A stretch of 64,000 nt of DNA from Tanytarsus gracilentus (Eukaryota; Arthropoda; Insecta; Diptera; Chironomidae), in NCBI GenBank assembly GCA_038502055.1, contig JAXRKN010000045.1, forward strand, positions 3,742,501 to 3,806,500, given 5' to 3'. The position numbers were made by a program, and so were the translations under genes. Numbering within the stretch: position 1 is the first letter of the stretch; each line of letters starts with the position of its first letter. Positions 15,120 to 25,500 of the stretch are shown in pieces. Below the pieces are notes generated by a model. The model made no database searches. It saw only the letters and a program-made list of their open reading frames with translations, and was not told the origin of the DNA.

Positions 15120-15572
15120 TTAATTATTACACTTTGAAGTTCCGCATCCAGATTTCTTCTGCTTTCCACATGTATCACAAGGCTTATTTTTAGAACAAGA
15201 CGGCTTTGCACATGAAGGCTTCGGTTCTGGACAGCAAGCAGGTTTTGGCTCTGGACAGCAGGGAGGTTTAGGCTTTGGGCATGCTGGCTTTTCACATGCG
15301 GGTTTAGGACACGACGGTTTAGGGCATGGACTTGGACATGCAGGCTTTGGACATGGACTTGGGCATGCTGGCTTAGGGCAAGGCTTAGGACATGCTGGCT
15401 TCGGGCATGCTGGTGCCGGAGGTGGTGGAGGACAGGTGGGACATGGTGTTGGAGGACAGGTGGGACATGGTGTTGGAGGACAGGTGGGACATGGTGTTGG
15501 AGGACAGGTGGGACATGCTGGAGTCATCTCTTTGCAGGTATTACATGAAGGTTCAGGTTTATTGCAGGACAT
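15120..15572 (-). CDS. Cys/Pro-rich repeat protein, sperm-tail Mst-like candidate
   Basis: A 150-residue protein made almost wholly of Cys, Pro, Lys, Ala and Ser. Residues 1-20 are a short unique start. A CPTCPPTP octapeptide then repeats about four times, followed by CPKPA/CPSP-type units, CCPEPKP units and a Lys/Cys-rich tail ending in CNN. There is no signal peptide or membrane segment, so it is probably intracellular. Small Cys-Pro repeat proteins of this kind are known in insects as male-specific sperm-tail (Mst84D/Mst87F type) proteins cross-linked by disulfides in the flagellum; that assignment is inferred from composition only. A metal-binding or keratin-associated-like protein is the alternative. 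The ATG is followed directly by the repeat protein, a small spliceable 5'UTR intron lies just upstream, and poly(A) signals follow the stop. The frame is clearly coding because it sustains strict Cys periodicity in a low-GC background. Confidence 0.75.
   Translation of the reverse strand: MSCNKPEPSCNTCKEMTPACPTCPPTPCPTCPPTPCPTCPPTPCPTCPPPPPAPACPKPACPKPCPKPACPSPCPKPACPSPCPKPSCPKPACEKPACPKPKPPCCPEPKPACCPEPKPSCAKPSCSKNKPCDTCGKQKKSGCGTSKCNN
15427..15517 (-). repeat. 24-base tandem repeat coding CPTCPPTP
   Basis: Four head-to-tail copies of a 24-base unit start at 15427, 15451, 15475 and 15499; the last copy is partial. The complete copies are identical at the nucleotide level, so synonymous sites have not diverged. 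This points to recent expansion or homogenisation inside the Cys/Pro-rich gene, and copy number may vary between individuals. Confidence 0.9.
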
Positions 15573-15720
15573 AATTCCACTTGAGATTTAGAAAATGCCT
15601 GAGAGAACAAAAAATGCAATCAGAAATTAAACTTTTTAAAGCTTCTCTAATTACCGATGTGAAAGCTCATCTCAATGAACTTCCTCAAATCATTTAAAAA
15701 TTTTAAACTTACCAGAAATA
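15573..15720 (-). other. 5'UTR of Cys/Pro-rich gene with one or two small introns
   Basis: On the minus strand a good donor (GTAAGT, beginning at 15712) and a second weaker donor (GTAATT, near 15656) lie upstream of a pyrimidine-rich acceptor ending CTCTCAG next to 15602. Splicing would remove about 55-110 bases and join a short leader to the exon holding the ATG at 15572. Which donor is used cannot be decided from sequence. No clear TATA box was seen upstream. Confidence 0.4.
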
Positions 15721-16302
15721 TTTAATAATTCACCCCGAAGATGTTTTTTGAGACCGAAAACGATTTTGAATGAGCAAATTTTTTCTCACAGGCAACTGCG
15801 ATTAATTTTAAATAAGATTTATTAAAAATTCGAGGCAATTTTGATTTTCAATGACGCCTCCGAGCAATCCATCAAGTGGTCGGTGCAAGAGATGCTTGCA
15901 TGTCCCGGTAGTGCTGCCTTAATTTGACATATAATAGGTGGAGTTGTATCGTATAATTTGTAATGGAACAAAAATGCTTTTTAATAAGTTTAAAGAACTA
16001 TTGAAGAGCTGCCAGATGAATAAAGAGGTTTATAATAAAATTTTGTGCTAATTTATTTGTGGGCGAGTTATTTATTAACCACAAATTATGGTCCAAAAAT
16101 TAAACAATTAAATCTTGATTGTTTAAAAAATCCAAAACTCAACTTGACCAATAAAAGTCCATAACTTTCAAACTAAATTACCTAACTTTTACTTCAATTC
16201 TCTTTCAGATAATTTCAATTAAAATTTAATTTAAATTCAGTTCCATAAATCACGTTGACAGATTTCATTATCAAAAGAAAATAAATTTCGATTTTAAACG
16301 TA
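15721..16302. other. Spacer, nothing recognised
   Basis: AT-rich sequence between the Cys/Pro-rich gene and the first transposon. It should contain the promoter of the minus-strand gene, but no core promoter motif could be assigned. Confidence 0.5.
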
Positions 16303-16330
16303 TTAGGGTCCCTGTACATAATTTCTTAGT
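16303..16330 (+). repeat. Left terminal inverted repeat of the 1.6 kb element
   Basis: 28 bases matching the reverse complement of 17875-17902 at every position. The match stops at 16331 and at 16302. Confidence 0.9.
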
Positions 16331-16333
16331 GAT

Positions 16334-16696
16334 CATAATTTCTTAGTAAAATTTCATATTGCGTTAACTTTTTGTCTTCAAATCCAAATGCCTAACTTCA
16401 AGGGTTTAATCTGCGTGTTTTATCATTCTACACCATTGTCATAAAGGTTCGACAGAATTTTAAGGACGTTAAATGCATAAAAGCTTTAAATAAATTATCC
16501 ATACATCGATAGCCTTCCCATATTTCATTGATTTTTTTAAGAAAATCACTGAATTATTTTAATAAAATTTTTTTGTAATTAAATATAAAGATTTAATTAT
16601 TACTTTGATGTTCATCCAAAATGGTGCCGTATCCTTAAAAATGATCTTGTAAAGGTGCTCATAATTTCTTAGTTGATTTGCTCATAATTTCTTGTA
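16334..16696 (+). repeat. Left subterminal motif copies
   Basis: Besides the copy inside the inverted repeat (16317-16330), the motif CATAATTTCTTAGT recurs at 16334-16347 and 16660-16673, with a diverged copy (ending CTTGTA) at 16683-16696. All are in the same orientation. They are likely transposase-binding sites. Confidence 0.75.
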
Positions 16697-16962
16697 AATT
16701 TTGGTGAAGATTCTTTGAATTTGATGAAAAAAATTATTGAATTGTCTATAAAAATTTTTTTGGGGTGTGAACATGCTGAAAATAATTTGAAAACAATTTT
16801 TAAGGTATTGCTGACAAATATGAAGGAAATTGGGTGTCATAGGCAACAAGCACTGTCTTGGAAGTGGAACTGTCATTTTTGATACAGGAACGTGCAGTAA
16901 GTGCTTATAGACAAGGTTGTGCAAGGTTCAATGAAAAAAAAAAATAGTGCTGGAAGTAAGAT

Positions 16963-17101
16963 CCAGCGGAACTAAGATCCAGCGCTGGACATCGACATGA
17001 GAACCAGTTTAACATAAATTCAGTAATAAAAAAAATCTAATAAAATTAAAATTTTGGGAAGTGGAAGTGCTAAAGGCGATACCAGCGGAACTAAGATCCA
17101 G
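16963..17101 (+). repeat. Internal 20-base direct repeat
   Basis: A 20-base unit (CCAGCGGAACTAAGATCCAG) occurs identically at 16963-16982 and 17082-17101, with partial copies around 16980-16988 and 17120-17136. It lies in the middle of the 1.6 kb element. Confidence 0.75.
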
Positions 17102-17654
17102 TTCATCGGAAATGGATATCAACGGAACTATAAGATTAAATATTTGCAATTATGAAATGCAATAACTAGGCAGGAACATGATCCAAATTAATTATTACTA
17201 ACTTTAATCACGACTGAATGAGTCATTCCTGATGGTAAAAATTGATTGCTTACTGGAAAGGTTTTTGCCTAACTTAAACTTTCATTTTATTTCACTTTTA
17301 ATGATTGATGTTAAAAATGAATTTTTTTTAAGGAATTTCTATCATCTTGCTCACCTTTTTTCAGCGTGTTGGACATAAAATTATTTCTGCAAGTGTTAAT
17401 TTATGACAAGAATCACAAGCTTCAAATGGCTTTTAAAATTATGTATCAATTGTGATTAATCTTGTGGTTTTTTAAGACTTTTATTTAATTTACACATAAC
17501 TGGGTATTTTATAAGTTTAAGCATATATCATGTGCATGCTGATTCAACAACTCTGAAATATTTTTACTTAAAATCTTATATATTTTCCAAAATTAAAATA
17601 TGCATAACTGCCTTTTTGGTTATTGCTTCCAAGTCTAAAATTGATTTAACTTCT

Positions 17655-17710
17655 ACTAAGAAATTATGAGAAATTCACTAAGAAATTATGGCATCAACTA
17701 AGAAATTATG
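17655..17710 (-). repeat. Right subterminal motif copies
   Basis: Three reversed copies of the subterminal motif (read here as ACTAAGAAATTATG) occur at 17655-17668, 17677-17690 and 17697-17710. The fourth is inside the right inverted repeat at 17875-17888. This mirrors the four copies at the left end. Confidence 0.8.
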
Positions 17711-17874
17711 AGCAAGAAAAAACACCATTTTTAAGGATGAACGTGGCAACGAAAATTTTGATAAAGGTCTTGAATTAAAGATAAACACATTAGCTACAGA
17801 AAAATATATTTTTGTTGAATTTCATCAGTGCCATCAGTAGGAATTTGCAGTTTTAAATTTAATTTTCACGGTTT

Positions 17875-17902
17875 ACTAAGAAATTATGTACAGGGACCCT
17901 AA
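17875..17902 (-). repeat. Right terminal inverted repeat of the 1.6 kb element
   Basis: The exact reverse complement of 16303-16330. Confidence 0.9.
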
Positions 17903-19002
17903 AATGAAAATTTTTTATGTTCAACTGAAATTGCCGGTGAACCATGATCATGGTTGTGAAAAAAAATTATCAAGGAGTGAAAACTGTTGATTGTTGTAAA
18001 TTAAATTTACTCAACACTTTTTTCCAGGATTTAAGTTCAATTATTAAACATTTCCCAACCCTTGTATAATTTTGAGTTCGTCGCTCTTAAATAAACTTCC
18101 TAAAAGATCATGAAATGCATCAGTTGCATCAAAATAAGCACACACTCGAGTCACGGTGTATTAAAAGCCTTTTTTGTTCCTTACAGTGTTCATTATCTTA
18201 TCATAGGAATCGAAATATAAAATTATCTTAGCAGTCTTTCAACTCAACAAAAAAAATATTTTTTCGGTAAGATTAATGAACCGTTTGCGAATTCGAGACT
18301 ACTTTCTATATTTTCTGTTCTTTCTTCTTCTTAGCATCCGCATCATGTCTCTCCGGTCCATTCAATTCTTCTTTCTTACCTTTTAACCAAGTCAATCTCG
18401 CACATGTTTGCTTTGCGTGATGAATAAAGTGTGTCCATAAAAAGTCCTAGCTGTGGATTAAACGAATTGGAGCAAGTCGACTGAGTGAGACAAAGAGGTG
18501 AGATAAAGCGACGTTATAATTTTTTTTTTTGGAAATTGCTTTCGCTCGTTAAAATAGCACAAAACTCCATTTTTGGACCGACTCAATATTCGGGGGAGAG
18601 ATTTTTCGATCAATGATCGCCTTTTAGCACTTTCCACGGCGTTGCGGTCGAGCAATAATTTAATGACAGTGAAATCAAATAAAAATTATGCAATGTTTGA
18701 CTTAATTGAAAGGCGCTTGGGGGAAGGTTAAAGTGAGAATGTTCAAGTTGTTTGCATTACAAATTTGCAAATCGTGAATGAAGTTTTTATGGTAAATAGT
18801 TTTGTGAAGTTTATTATGTGGATTTAAGAAGTTGAATGAAAATGTTTTGAAACATTTAATTGAGAGAGAAAAATGCTTTCTTTAAACTTTTTGGAGTTCG
18901 ACTTTTAATTTCAAACACAAATTGTGAAATTTTATGTTAAAAATATTTTAAGTTAATTTTTACCCTATAAATTTTTTATCACTCCATAAAATCATCCACA
19001 AG
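17903..19002. other. Spacer between the two transposons, nothing recognised
   Basis: AT-rich DNA without a supported gene or repeat. The open frames here are short and lack codon structure. Confidence 0.5.
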
Positions 19003-19762
19003 GCACATTGGATTGATCTCATACAAATAGTGGTATAAATAGGTGGTAGCTAATTTCAAAACAAATTTTGGTTAAATTGAATCTTTGTGTGTTGGTCTAC
19101 AATATTTCAACCCAAAAATGAAACTTTTGATGCAAGACAAGGGTGCTATCGAGTGTCAAAGTCGCATGCGTTTAACAATCGGAAAATTAGCATTTTTTTA
19201 TACCACTGTTTAAACTAAAACTATTAAGAATATCCAATAAAAATTATATCTGGAATTGAATCTGACTTTCTTTTCTAAATTATTTTAATTTCAAAATATT
19301 AAAATAAGGTTCGGAAGTGCTTAAATTTTTGAAACAAACATGACCCCAATCGCAATTTTTTAAAATCTTCTATGTTTGTTGGAATGTTCGAATGTACTAA
19401 TGCTTCAGTTCTGAGTAGACAAGATATGAAATTTATATCTTATTTGTTTGCTATTTTTGCTTTAAGATTCACTCAAACTTTCTAAATGTATGAAAAAATA
19501 TCAATTGCAATGTTAACGCAAAGTATGCATTGCATTTGTGAGTTAAAAAATAATTTTAAAATTAAATAAAAAGTGAAGTTGAGTGAAAATGCTTATCAAT
19601 TTGTGGAAATTATTCATCAATAGTGTTCAGGAAGTACTTAATGCTTGAGTTACGTTGAGAAACATTTTTCTATAGGGGGTATTAAAATTTGATAATAATT
19701 TTTGATGATCATAGCATTTAGATGGTTTTTACCACTTTTTGTATGAGATCGATCCATTGTGC
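19003..19762. mobile_element. MITE-like element, 760 bases, AAG target duplication
   Basis: A 37-base inverted repeat (19003-19039, starting GCACATTGGATTGATCTCAT) is matched by the reverse complement of 19726-19762 at 33 of 37 positions. The bases directly outside both ends are AAG (19000-19002 and 19763-19765), consistent with a 3-base target-site duplication. A third, inverted copy of the inner part (AGTGGTATAAA) lies at about 19196-19207. No transposase frame is present. A 3-base duplication is typical of Harbinger-like and CACTA elements, but the termini do not settle the family. Confidence 0.75.
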
Positions 19763-19765
19763 AAG

Positions 19766-21888
19766 GTGTAAGTGCTAATGATGATGAGAAATTTTAAAAT
19801 TTTACAAAACAATATTTCAAAATATTCTCCACAAAAAATTTATCTCACTTCCACATCAAAAAATTGTCACTACGCAAAAAAAACGTCCACACCTAAGTTC
19901 GATGAAAAATTCCCTTTAAAAATTTATGACTCGTTGTCACGCAAAAATATTTATGTCTTTTAATCGCCATGTACTTTAAATTCGTAATTAAAATCGCTTA
20001 ATCAATCCGGCTACCAATACTCCCGGATACTTTCGCATTCATTTCGACGTTTATATTGATTTTTTGAAATGATCTCGAATCTTGAAGGTCGAGACATTAA
20101 AAACAATGTAAGCTTGAATTTATTCATGCTTTTGCGTCATCAGCCATTCCCTAAAATTATTTCCTCGCGCGTGCTTTATTAAAGTGCGCTATATCACCTT
20201 AAGTCTAGTCCTATAACTGCCTTCCGGGTTTTTAATTTCGACTAATTCGATTGTTTCATGCATATCACGTTACATTTAATTCTAGAGCGCGAGTGAAAAC
20301 ATGAAAATTATGAATGTAATCTCTTTCTCGCATATACAATAAAGGAGCAGTTTAAGGTAAAACGGTGGGTGCGATTAAATTGTTATTAATTTACTTACCT
20401 TCTTGTCAGCAACGTAAGTTAACCATGAGCATTTGGATTAAATGCCATTGTTTAGGTTTTATGTTTATTCAAAAATCATTAATAATTATTTTTTAATAAA
20501 CGAGTAATACAAAGTGACATGTTATGAGTGATGTGGTCAGTGAGATAATCGAGCGTAAAAATTCCAAGAATTCGTAAAATTTTATTTATTTTTATACGAA
20601 AACAAGTATTTTTGATTGAAATATTAATTAAAGGAATCTTCAAAAATTGAAAAATCCAGGAAAATCATAATTAGAATCTCTGCATAACCCTTAATTCCCT
20701 CAACCATAATTAACACATCACTGATGTGAACTTAATTAATCCGTTTTGCGTACACTGCAATACTTATGAGAAAAGAAGAGTAAATTTATGAATAATCATG
20801 TGAAGATATGCGCGTTAAGATTTATGTGATGTTGAGTTATTTAGACCAAAATGCAATGAGCTCTTGTGTGAGAGATGAAGACATAATCCATTATGGTAAT
20901 CACCTCTTCTAATGCTCTTCTCACATACAACATCGTTATTGCCATTACTGCTCTTCAACTCTCATTTATAACTTCAATAAGGAAATAAAAGAAGAAACCA
21001 CAAGTGAAGTATTACGAAGCTTAACAAAATGACATAAAGAAAAGAATAAATGCAAACTTATTTTGAATTTTGAATATAAAAGCTTAGAAATTCTTTAAAA
21101 TTAAAAAAATACACAGTTAAATACCCTTGAATATTAAAAAAGAATCTTTTAACCTCTTAATAAAGATTGCCTTTAAATTTATTAAACAGAGCTTAATTCC
21201 CTCTTAAATATAGAAAAGAGTTAAACTCCCCTTGAATTTTAAAAACACACTTCATGTCGCCAATTGACATCTTAATAAGCTCAATCATTTTTGTGTGTTT
21301 TCATGCTCTCAAATGCCCATAAATGTGAGTACATTGCCGCTTGTAAATTATGATGCTGGTGATGCTTGCAGATGAAGTAAAAATTCAATATTTTTTGCGC
21401 TACGTGTTGTGACATCAGCGAAGGTATTAAAATTATTGTCATGTCCCTGTCAATAGCTTTAACACATAATATTCATCATAATTTAATTGCCTATTGAGGC
21501 TTAATATTGGGAAAATGTTGAATTGGATGAGATGAGGGCCGATTTGAGTCGAGGTTTTATAATATTTTAATCATCAAACAAAATTTAAATTGTCTTTAAA
21601 TATTCAACACATTTCTAGTTCAAAACACCGTAAATTTTTCATTTAATAAAAAGAAATAAAGTCTTCTAGAAAAGTCATCTTATTTTAAAGAAATAAATTA
21701 TGCTAACAAGCATCAGGTTATATCTGACAACATTCTCCACGTAATAGCTTAGTGGATAATAGAAGCAAAAAAGAAACAAGATTAAAACATTTGTGATACT
21801 GACACAGTAAAATTCTCGAAAGACGAGTTTATTTTTATTTGCGGCAACGAGAATTATGAATCACAAAAATCATTCATCAGATCGTCGG
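19766..21888. other. Spacer upstream of laccase 2, nothing recognised
   Basis: AT-rich DNA with no supported gene. As the 2 kb next to the laccase 2 transcription start, it may hold upstream control sequences, but I could not assign any specific site. Confidence 0.5.
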
Positions 21889-22483
21889 CGTGCGAGAGAG
21901 AGAGAGAGTTTATAACGGATTTACTTCCATTATTTTCTCTCTTACCGCTTTAAAACTTAAGCCGCTGAGTTTGTTGTATCTGGTCAGGTTCGCTCTCACG
22001 ATGAGAGATTTTTTTTCGCGCGAGGGGAATTTTTGCCCCACTCCACGTCCCACAACATCAGCTGCAACGTACGATCGCGAGAGAGAGCGTGCAATTTTTT
22101 TACAAAAGCCCTCGATTTCCAATTAACCATTCCAGTCTGCAGAGCTTTGTCGAGTCGATCGCTCTGTGTGTTTCACTTTTTTCTCCCATTTCCACTTCTC
22201 GAGAGCGAAACAACAAAAAAATTGGTTATGCGAATTAAAAGCGGTTCAGTTTTAGTTTTTACAGTTTGAATTCGGTTGTGCACTTGAGAGATCATTTCAT
22301 TGCACTTCGAGCTCGCCGAGTGTCAACAAGTGTTTTTCGCGTGGTCTCGAAAAAATAGAAAAAGTTTAAAAAGTCACATGGTGAAAAAGTTTTAAAAGTT
22401 GTGTCTTGAAAAAAAAAATCCGCGAGTCAAATAAAATAAAATAAAAGTTCTGACATTAAAAGTGAACAAAATATTCAGAAAAA
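21889..22483 (+). promoter_or_regulatory. Lac2: Candidate promoter and 5'UTR of laccase 2
   Basis: Composition shifts here from the AT-rich background to a CG-containing stretch. An uninterrupted GAGA run (about 21894-21908) and several further GAGAGA blocks resemble binding sites for GAGA-factor-type proteins. At 22246-22251 the sequence TCAGTT matches the insect initiator consensus, with A at 22248 as candidate +1. A GGTTG stretch at 22274-22278 resembles a downstream promoter element but sits one base off the strict +28 spacing. The region from there to 22483 would be an unspliced 5'UTR leading to the ATG at 22484. The start site is a guess; exon 1 coding is firm. Confidence 0.45.
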
Positions 22484-22571
22484 ATGACAAAATCCATTGG
22501 ATTATTGCTGCTCTATTGCATGCTTACTGTCAATGCAGTTCGCGTTAATCAACCACCAAAATCTGTTCGAG
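22484..22571 (+). CDS. Lac2: Laccase 2 exon 1, signal peptide
   Basis: The ATG at 22484 opens 29 codons. The start MTKSIGLLLLYCMLTVNA is a classic signal peptide with probable cleavage after NA or shortly beyond. The exon ends in phase 1 at a strong donor (GTGAGT at 22572). The single G left over joins AT of exon 2 to make Asp. This fits insect laccase 2 genes, where a signal-peptide exon is separated from the rest by a very long first intron. Confidence 0.85.
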
Positions 22572-25500
22572 GTGAGTGTTAAGAATTTTCTTATATTGCA
22601 TAGAAAGTGACACAAAATGAAATCGAAAAAAAGAATCTAAAGCAGAGCAGAAAAGTGTGTTAACATTCAAGTGCGAGCTGAAGAGTTCTTCCAACCTATT
22701 TTTTATGCTTCTTACATTTAAAAAATAGAGCAATCAATGTGGGATTATGAAGAGTGATTTGAAAGTGGTTCAAATTCGAGCGTGTGCAAAAAAATTTAAA
22801 GAGATTAAAATTTTCTGGAATTTCAAGTCTTTTAATTGCATAAATTAATTTTTCACTTTTAATTACAATAAATTTTTTTCATAATAATACCAGAAGTCTC
22901 TCTTGAGTATCATTTTCTCATCATCGACATTATGAAATAATAAAGAGCTTGATGTGAAAAATTAAAACAATGATAAATGCTTTTCTGTCATCTATTTTCA
23001 CGATAGGTATCTTGTGAGACTTTTGTGCATGAATTAATTACTAAATAGAAGAATTAAAAAAAGAAAATGTTTAGAAATCGACAAATGAATGTTGAACAAA
23101 GCTCTTCACATGCTGCACGCACGTTGCATTGAAATCGTTCTAATTTCGCAAAAAATGTGCACTCGATTTTGCGTGAACATTGTAACGTGCGAAAAATATC
23201 ATAATTGAGAGATAAAGAGCGCCAGACAGCCTTTGAGTATGAACAAGTAATGCGCATTCCTTTCAAGAACGTGTTGCAATCTCGTTGTTCGGGGAAAAAA
23301 GTTTATGACTCTCTCGAGTGAATAAAAAATTATTTTTACAATAAATTATTACTTTTTGCAAAATATTTATTTACTCAGAAAAAAAAGTCAATCGCGAAGT
23401 CTGAATTTTATGATGATTTTTATTTCATATTTTTTACGTCATGTTTTACTGTTAGGAGACAATTGAAAAAACAAGATTGAAAAATTTCTTACGCAAATTA
23501 CGAAAGTGTGTTAAGACAATAAAAATATCGGATTGAGAAATATTTTTTTTATTATTTTGTGAACGACTTAAAGTAAAAGAATCATCGAGATGTGGAAACG
23601 TCGAATGACAAGTGACAATGCGTAACTTTTTAAATGTTCGTAAATTTTAATAATTTAAAAAAACAATCCTAAATTTTTTAAAATTTAACGGATATTTTAA
23701 ATACAAACTTATTTTAAAAAAATTTAATCAGTGGTAAAAAATACAAAACAATTTTTATCAATGAACTTTTAAAAAATTTGAACGTATTTCCTAAAATAAT
23801 TTTCCACTTTTAGCCTCGAACTATTTTGACCATATTTAATCTAACCTTTTTAAATCGAACACGATGAAAAAATAAATTAGATTTTAAGTTCTAATAATTT
23901 TCCACTCAATCCCACACCAAAAAGCTCCCATTAATGCCTTCCATCATCAATGATTGAAAATAATTCTTCTAAATTGCATAATAATTAAAAAAGGTGCACT
24001 TGGTAACATGTAAAGCTCACATTGATGGGGTTAAAGTCAGTTTTTTCTCTCTCTCTTCGGCTGCTGCCATTCATTCCACATGGCATTATAGATTATTTTC
24101 AGTACAAACTGTGCTGATCGCGCGCGGCATGACATTTTGCAATTGAATAAAGTTTTTTTCTCATTCTGCATGTTGTGTGAGGAGAAACCTTTAACTTTAA
24201 CACATGTTTGGGCTGCCTTCTAAATGCCTTTTGCATGGGGCCGCTAAGAGAGAATAAAAAAACGTGATTCAAAACACCTTCGAGTAGTTCGATATGATCA
24301 TTAGAGCAAATTTTTATTCTCTTTTGTGCATATTCAACTACTTATTTAATGATATTGATACATACATTAACGAGGCGTGGACACTATGACATGTTTTAAT
24401 TCTTTTGTTTGAAGTTTTAAATTTTTTAAATCAACTAAAAGAGTTTTAAATCTTTCAGTGTCCACTCCTTTAAACAAAACACAAATATTCAATTTCAATA
24501 ATAACTTTTTATCGCTTAATTTTGATGTTGAGAGATTTTTTTTGTAACACGTCCACACACCTCATAGGGGAGATTTTTATTTCACCTTTTTTTCGCATTG
24601 TTTTGTCAAAGCAAAAAAAAACTTATTCATATTTCCTTATGAATATTATAACAATTACTCTTTTAGCAACAACCTTGATATACTTTTAACACTTTTTTTA
24701 TGATATTCGACATTTTTTGCACTCATTACAACAGTCATTAGAGCACCGAACGAATCGAGACATTTCAATGCTGATAAAAAAGCTTTTTGGCCTTCAATTT
24801 AAATTTCAAGTTTGGAGCGATAAAGAGAAAAAGTTTAAATTCAATTGAAATGAAAAATTTTTTGCAAAAAGTGTTGAATATCTGATAGACGAGTTTTGGG
24901 TTCAACTTTCGAGAATTTTTTATTAAAAACTCAACGAAGAAGGAGAAAAAATTGTGAAGGTAATTAGATTGCAAAAAGGAGATAAAGTAAAATGAGAATT
25001 TAAATTCGTGAGTCAGGAAATGAATGATGAAAAAATTTAAGAGTTCAATGAGTGCTACTGGTTTAAAATTAAAAAAAAAATTAAGATAATTAAGAAGAAA
25101 AAACAGGAAATTAAAAATCTCCAGACTTAAATATTTTAATTTTTTTTTAAAAATTATTTAATGATAAATTATGTCCAGTTCGATCTTTTTTCGAAAATTT
25201 ATCCATTTTTAAAGGGTTTTCAAAATATATTTATCTTGACACTTTTACAGTCGAAACTTAACAGCACTTAATGATAGCTCGTTGAAACTTGAAAGGAAAA
25301 AAATTGCAGCCAGAAAAAAATTTAATTGCAGTTGAAAAATTTACAAATTTTCGGTAATTTCCTTTATCGATTGACTTTTAAGTGATAATTGTTGAAATTT
25401 AAATTTAAATTCATGGGAACCAAAAAATAACAATTTAAAAAATTGCACAAACGAAAGTGAACCAACTTTATCGATAATCTTTTTCGTTTTATAATTGATA

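Larger units (their letters stand above)
16303..17902. mobile_element. Non-autonomous DNA transposon, 1.6 kb
   Basis: The element is bounded by perfect 28-base terminal inverted repeats (16303-16330 and 17875-17902, starting TTAGGGTCCCTGTACATAAT). Inside each end lie further copies of the 14-base motif CATAATTTCTTAGT, which also forms the inner half of the inverted repeat. Copies run forward at the left end and reversed at the right end. No transposase-like frame is present: the longest frame is about 80 codons and unrecognised. A target-site duplication is not obvious, so the exact terminal base and the superfamily are undecided. The arrangement resembles elements whose transposase binds several subterminal sites (seen in P, hAT and CACTA groups), but I cannot assign a family. 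Confidence 0.85.

Noticed and set aside
15392..15574. Plus-strand frame with repeated DRWDMVLE units
   Set aside because: This is the antisense reading of the 24-base repeats of the Cys/Pro-rich gene, whose minus-strand frame has better start, stop and poly(A) context.
16682..16924. 80-codon minus-strand frame inside the 1.6 kb transposon
   Set aside because: Too short and with no transposase motifs. It partly overlaps a subterminal motif copy.
21890..22269. Several 70-80 codon frames on both strands upstream of laccase 2
   Set aside because: They arise from GAGA-rich promoter/5'UTR sequence and conflict with each other. None matches a known protein.
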